Below, in pieces: positions 58,638-64,000 of a stretch of 64,000 nucleotides of DNA. Positions within the stretch are counted from its first letter, which is position 1. Every line of letters starts with the position of its first letter. Source of the DNA: Strigops habroptila (Eukaryota > Chordata > Aves > Psittaciformes > Psittacidae). The position numbers were made by a program, and so were the translations under genes. Location of the stretch: positions 47,522,576 to 47,586,575 of the forward strand of contig NC_044282.2 in assembly GCF_004027225.2 (NCBI RefSeq), given 5' to 3'. Below the pieces are notes generated by a model. That model did no database searches, was not told the origin of the DNA, and saw nothing but the letters and a program-made list of their open reading frames with translations.

Positions 58638-61600
58638 GGCATTTGGGGCAGGTTTGGGGCACCAAGTGGCGGTTCTGGCAGTGTTCGTGGGCTGGGGAGG
58701 TTTTCTGCCCTTGGACTGATCAGTGAAAGGAGTGAAGTTTCAGGAAAGCTCCCACGCAAAGGGTGGGATGTGGGCACCTCCTCAGCTTGACCCACGGATG
58801 GAGTCACTCTCTGCTTCCTGGCAGCCTGTCGAGCCTTTGCAGCAGATCCCCTAACCATCCTCCTCTGCTTTTTTCTGTCTTTGCTTCTGACAATAAAATA
58901 TTTGTGTTGGACACTCTGGAAGGTATCACTCTAATTAAAAAGTCCCTGTTAAAGGCCAGGCTGTTGTTTTTCCCCTGGGGGTGAGAGCAGAGGGATAAAG
59001 TGGCTGTTTGGTTTCCGGCCCCAGACTGCAGCCCAGGGCTGAGTGGGAAGGAGAGCACATCTCACGTACGTGAGTGCAATGGGCTGTTCCAGCTGGAGAA
59101 GAGGGGAGTTGAGGAGAGGACTTTTGTCCTTGACCATGCTAACTACACTGGGGGAGTTCAGTCCCAACCTTGGACTCAAGCTGCTTCCTTGAATCAGCCC
59201 AGCCTACATTGTTTCATCCTGGGAAAGCACATTCATGTATTCATATTGCTTTCTGGACAAGATGTCAGCATCTCTGAAAGCAGAGAAGGCAGCACGGCCT
59301 TTGGGCTGAGTGGGAACAGCGGTGTCATCAGCCCTCATGGGCGCTTCCTCAGGGCTCTCCAGGACGTGGGGCACTGCCACCTTTTCCTGGTCTATTTTCT
59401 GAGCTGTCCCCAGCATGACTGGTGCTTGGGCTCCTGGGGGGCTGTGGGTTGAGGTTCACCATGTGTAGCACATCCTTCCCCAAGGGGAAAGGCTCTGCAG
59501 GCATCAGGGACAAAAAGTATTCCCAATAAGAAGTGAGCAAATGCCTCCTCCTCCATCCCTGCAGGCTGTCTCTGAAGGACATGGAGCCTCCTGGAAAGTT
59601 TCCTGGCTGTCCCCACGGAAACAGTTCATTCCAGGGCAGTCCCTCAGATTGGCTTGGAAGTGATGCTGGCTCCATAAACCGGCTGTCAAATCGAGCCAAA
59701 TGCCTTGTGTTTTGAAGCGGCTCGCTGCTGGAGCCAGGGGAGTGTTTGAGCAGTGGTGACCCCAGATGCTGCTGCTGTGGTTTAGCAGTGACACCAAAGG
59801 ACTCTAAGGCCATTCAGTGACATTTTCCTGCTGTGAAGACTTTAGTACTGCTGAGAATTAGAAGATTTTCCAAAAACTAAAGGCCTGATAAGCACATGAC
59901 TTCTCAGGAAAATCAATAAGAATTGGCTATCAAATTCGTCCTTATGATGGACTGATGGCTTTTAACACTGCTTCCCAGCAGGGCCAGTGGATAATCTCTT
60001 GGCTGATCTTCAAGGGTTGGAAGTGTGTAGTGCAAGTGCCAAGTATGGCATGTGGATCAATTTTGGATGGCGCCCAGCCAGGCTGGCGAGGAGCCAGGAG
60101 CCTTCACATCCAAAGCACAGTGTTGAGAGCCAGCGGCGCCGGCTCCCGGCTTCTCCCGAGTCCTGTGGGAGCCCAGGAGCTGTTCAGGAGGAGGATGATG
60201 CAGTTACATGGTAGGTGGCCTCTTCTGACTCCTGCTGTGCTGGCACCCTCGGCCTCTGCTCTGGGAAAGAAAAGCATGTATGCTGTGTGTGAAAGGTTGC
60301 CTACCTCTGTTAGACAGCACTCTTCAAACCTGGCAATCATTTCTTCTAATAAAGGAATTGATTATATATGTGTGTGTATGTATATGTGTATATATATGCA
60401 TATGCATGCATACACACCCCCACATCTATAAGTACACATAGTAACATCCACGTCTTGCCCAAACCATCACATTTATTTAAGCAACATGGGATTATTTTAA
60501 GATCGCTATTGTCCATTGAAGCCACCAGCACTGATTTTTCCTGCTGTAGTATTTGACTAGGCTTCTAACAGCAAAGTTAGTGGAGTCAAGACATTCAATT
60601 GCATGGACAAAATATGACTTTCAGATTGCTCATTCCCTGAGTAAGAGAATAAACCAGACGGACTCTGTTTTACCCCATTTCTCATCCTCAGACTACATGT
60701 AGGATGGCCACTCTTCTCTCTCCTTACAGCCTTTCACCTGTGAGGGCATGTGAAAAATTGCAGCCAGTTCCAGCCGAGTTGCTTGTCTCCAGCCCCTGGT
60801 TGCTGTGGGATGGTTTTATGGACCTTATCCCATACCTCTTCTCAACCTCAAAGTGAGACCCCATAGTACCAGGCTTCCTTTCTACTGAAGCCAAGGGCTT
60901 GTGGTTTCTCTGTGATCCAGAGCCTGAGCTTTCTGCTTCCTCAGGTCTTTGCTCTCTGGCTCCAACCCCTGAAGCAACCCTCTGCCTACAAGACAGATCT
61001 TCATGATTTTAGTCAGTGCAAGGACCAGCACAGCCCATCCCTTGCACTTGTGGCATTGGTGCAAGGAGGGGATGGGGGGGATGGAAGACAGATACCAACA
61101 CACCCTCTGCCCCACAGACATGTTCCTCTGGCAGGAGCAACACCCTGAGAGGGTCCGAGCACCAGCATTTGGGAGGGGGGGCTGCGGTGGGTTGTTTTGC
61201 TGTTCACCCCAGCAAGGCATGATGGGCAGCTGCAGCACTACCAGTAGTTACTATGGGAGCACCAGAGAGCAAACATATGAGGAGCTTCCTTGCTGGGTAA
61301 AATAACAGGCTCCCTCTGATACAATAACCAAAACAGAACCTGGGGAGCTCTGTTTTGTCAGGTTTTTGTTCCCACTAGAAATTTTCTAGTCTATTTGCAG
61401 TTAGTCCAGTGAAGGAGCTGATCTTGTAACAATAAATATCACACCATGTGTTTAGGTTTTGTCTTCTTTCCTAATACTTGCAGTATTTTCAGCAAGTCTT
61501 CAATAAAGATAGATACAGCCCCTTGGCGTAAGAGCTCTGGAAAGCTATGGGATTTTTTGTGGTCATCTATATTAACCACAAAAAGGATTAAAATTCACAG

Positions 61601-64000
61601 TTAAAATGCATCATGTCAGAAAGAATCTCTCCCTTTTGCCCACTGACTAAAGGGGTGGTTTCTCCTGTGCTGTCCAGGCATCCTAAGGCCCCTGTGGGGT
61701 ACCCGCTTCCCTGGGATGTGGCATGGAGAGGTGCTGCATCTTCCTGGCTGTCCCCCACTGTGGCACGGGCACTGCCTGATCACCATGGGTAAGGACATGC
61801 TGGCAAGTTTGGAGACAGCCTGGAGATCTTGGTACAGATTTTCACTGTGGGTTTGTTAGAAGCAGCCCAGTGAAAGCCCATTAGAGGTTCGTGTAGATTT
61901 CAAACTAGCTTAGGCAGCTTTTGCCATGCTCTAAGAAGAAAATAATAAGATTTGGTCTCCATGGAGCATGCGGGAAAACCTTTATCTTTCCCTCTGCAAA
62001 CTGCTGGACTGGCGTTACCCTTTAGTGAACAGGTTTATTTATTAATCTGCCTTTCTGTCATTAACTTGTGTGTAGCAAAGGCACATTGCTCAAAGCAGAG
62101 CCAGCCTCTATCACTTGGCTTTCAAACCTTTTCCCAGATACCATCTTCACCTGTGGTTTTCTACAGTTCTGACCCAAAACGTCCTGCAAAATTTATTTCT
62201 AATTTTGACAGTTCTCCAGGTTTTGCTTTGATGCCGAGACTTCATGTCCTGTGAGTCTGAGCTACATCCTGACCTGATGTGCTGTGAAGTACAGCACATG
62301 GAAAAAGCTGGGCTTGAGAACAGAGCACAGCTTGGGTACCCAAATGGGGAGCAGAGGAGGGAATTGACTTTGCTGCCACAAGAAAAATAATCGCAAGAGA
62401 GGCCAGTGAGACACAGAGAGGAAAGGTCCAAGAGGCTGAGTTGGAAAGTGATGGTTAGGAGTTAATGTTCCCAAGCCTGCTTCATCTCTATTGCTGCTTA
62501 TGGTGCTGCATCATGCTAAGCATCCTTTTGGCTGAGATGATCTGGAAAGGTGGGTTCTTCAAATCAGGGGAGACTGGTTCCATTGCTGAAGAGCCATCCT
62601 ACAGCAGAATGGGATCAGGACACAGTGGGGAAACCACAGCTAGAGGAGGGATGGAGGTTGCCCCTATGTAATTAGCAGAGCTGGGCTTTGGCCCAGGGCT
62701 GGAGTTTGACTCATCTAATTTGCAAAAAAACCTGCTGAGAACAGATGTTTAAGTATAAAAGCATCTTTTTTAAGAGTGTCCTTTCAACACATCTTGGATT
62801 TTACTGCACCCTAAGCATTGTCAGTAAAAGCTTATTTTCTCCCTGCTTCCCACAGGTTAAGGGAAGGGCTCTGCTTTGTTCAAAACCACAAGGACAAAAG
62901 CCCAGACCAGTGAGGAGTTACATTTTGTGTGTCTCCCTGTGCTGTCTTCCTGTGGTCTTTCCTTTGGGGCCTTGGAGGACTCATGCCATGGGAGCACTTC
63001 CACCAGCGGCAGCTGCAGCTGGCTTATGCCGAGCATCTCTGTGTGCTGGAGAAGCAGCTGTGGCTCAGCTGGAGGATGACGACATGTCCCATGTGAGCAG
63101 CTTGCGTGCTGAAAAGACTAGCCCTTTCTGTCAAGTCCCGGTGTGAGGCTCAAGCTGTGGCCAGATAAGGAGGAGGGCCAAAATCCCAGTCACCTGCGAT
63201 AGAGGAGGGATGCTCTTGGGCATCCTGCAGGTGAGGCACAGACCATGCAGATGAGTTGGTGTCCGCCTGGTAGTGCTGTGCTCCCAGCAGCAATGTACAA
63301 CTCAAACTATAACTTCAAGTCAGTGACCACAATATAGATCTAGTTACCAAGGTGGGGGGACTATTCAGGCTCTCTGTTGGTGCTCACACCTCATCAGTAG
63401 CATGAATGCCACTCCTGGCCCCACTTGGCTCCTTCAAGTTTGGTCCAGCTTCCTTGTTTCAAGCCTGGCTTCCCTTGGCCCTTCCCACTGTGACTCCCGA
63501 TCCTGCCATCTCTCCAAGCAGGGATGCCCTGTGGACCTCATGCCCCTACCCCATCCCGGGTGGGCTGCCCTTCTGCAGAGCCCTGCTGGACTTCCTACTG
63601 AGGTTCCCCAGCCACGTCCTTCTCCTCTCTTTGTCCGCATACTTGAGGTAGAACTTTGTGGGTTGCCTTTAGAGATGGCTGTTTCTAACTCTGTTGGGTA
63701 AACACAAGGGTGGAGGGAAGCAGAAGTGTTCTGCAGAGATCTTCTGTGTGTATGAAGCTAATCAGCAAGAGATGAACCTCCCCTTCCAAACTTTGTTCTT
63801 GTTCCAGTTTTGTGAGATCGGTTCTCATCCTGAGTGTGGACAAGGTTGAGGTGTATGAGGACTGGCTGACCTCAGAAAGCCTAGCATCCCCATGGAACTT
63901 CAGGCTATGGGATTTCAGCTAAGCAAGGCACTGTGTCCCAGACTTCAGCAGAGTTGAATGTGCTGTAGGGTTGCTGGGCTGGGCTTCTGCTGGCTGCACA
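58638..64000. other. Intergenic sequence to the end of the window
   Basis: I recognise no gene in this 5.4 kb. RRM2, the next gene in the human order, is not present. An AT/GT-rich simple repeat lies at 60362-60415 and a possible tiny CR1 scrap near 59075-59120. Open frames are short and without domains. Confidence 0.55.
60362..60415. repeat. AT/GT-rich simple repeat
   Basis: Alternating purine/pyrimidine run (atatatgtgtgtgtatgtat, then atgcatatgcatgcatac), an impure dinucleotide microsatellite. Confidence 0.75.

Noticed and set aside
58638-64000. Search for 5' exons of RRM2, the next gene in the human order
   Set aside because: No ribonucleotide reductase small-subunit exon or promoter-like CpG island is found. 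The gene must lie beyond the window.
1-64000. CRISPR arrays, operons, phage or other prokaryotic systems
   Set aside because: The sequence is a vertebrate chromosome with introns, CpG islands and CR1 repeats. No regularly spaced direct repeats of CRISPR type are present.

Overview
The window is vertebrate nuclear DNA and almost certainly comes from a bird. It contains intron-rich genes with CpG-island promoters. The interspersed repeats are mostly CR1 LINE 3' ends, with typical 'catagaatca' or 'attctatga' termini. There is one avian ERVL-like provirus. Gene content and order match the syntenic block of human 2p25.1 (GRHL1, KLF11, CYS1). The ERVL-type LTR points to a bird other than chicken-like landfowl, but I cannot name the species.

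Layout: (1) 1-10.0 kb holds the last six coding exons and long 3'UTR of GRHL1 (+), a grainyhead-family epithelial transcription factor; its DNA-binding-domain exons lie upstream of the window. (2) 10.0-23 kb is intergenic, with CR1 fragments, an LTR-like element with internal tandem repeats (17.15-18.04 kb) and one possible regulatory stretch near 20.6-21.0 kb. (3) 23.2-37.8 kb is the complete KLF11 gene (+): CpG-island promoter, four coding exons (about 528 aa) and 3'UTR. Intron 2 carries a sense-oriented, decayed ERVL-like provirus (27.7-31.64 kb) whose 3' LTR ends only 84 bases before exon 3. (4) 37.8-44 kb is convergent intergenic or CYS1 3'UTR sequence. (5) 44.09-57.96 kb is the complete CYS1 gene (cystin, a ciliary membrane protein) on the minus strand, in three coding exons of 243, 53 and 106 nt, with a CpG-island promoter. 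(6) 58-64 kb is CYS1 upstream and intergenic sequence; RRM2, the next gene in the human order, is not reached.

The three genes do not form a pathway: two are transcription factors and one is a cilium protein. KLF11 and CYS1 are convergent. The most interesting item is an open reading frame that starts at an ATG in the last six bases of the proviral 3' LTR and runs without a stop into KLF11 exon 3. An LTR-driven transcript could therefore encode a KLF11 form with a hydrophobic new N-terminus and no Sin3-interaction segment. Other unusual items are a 42-bp perfect inverted repeat in CYS1 intron 2, a pair of mutually exclusive perfect hairpins in CYS1 intron 1, and a cystin N-terminus without the mammalian AxEGG ciliary motif. 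I found no CRISPR array, operon or other prokaryotic feature, and no new multi-gene system.
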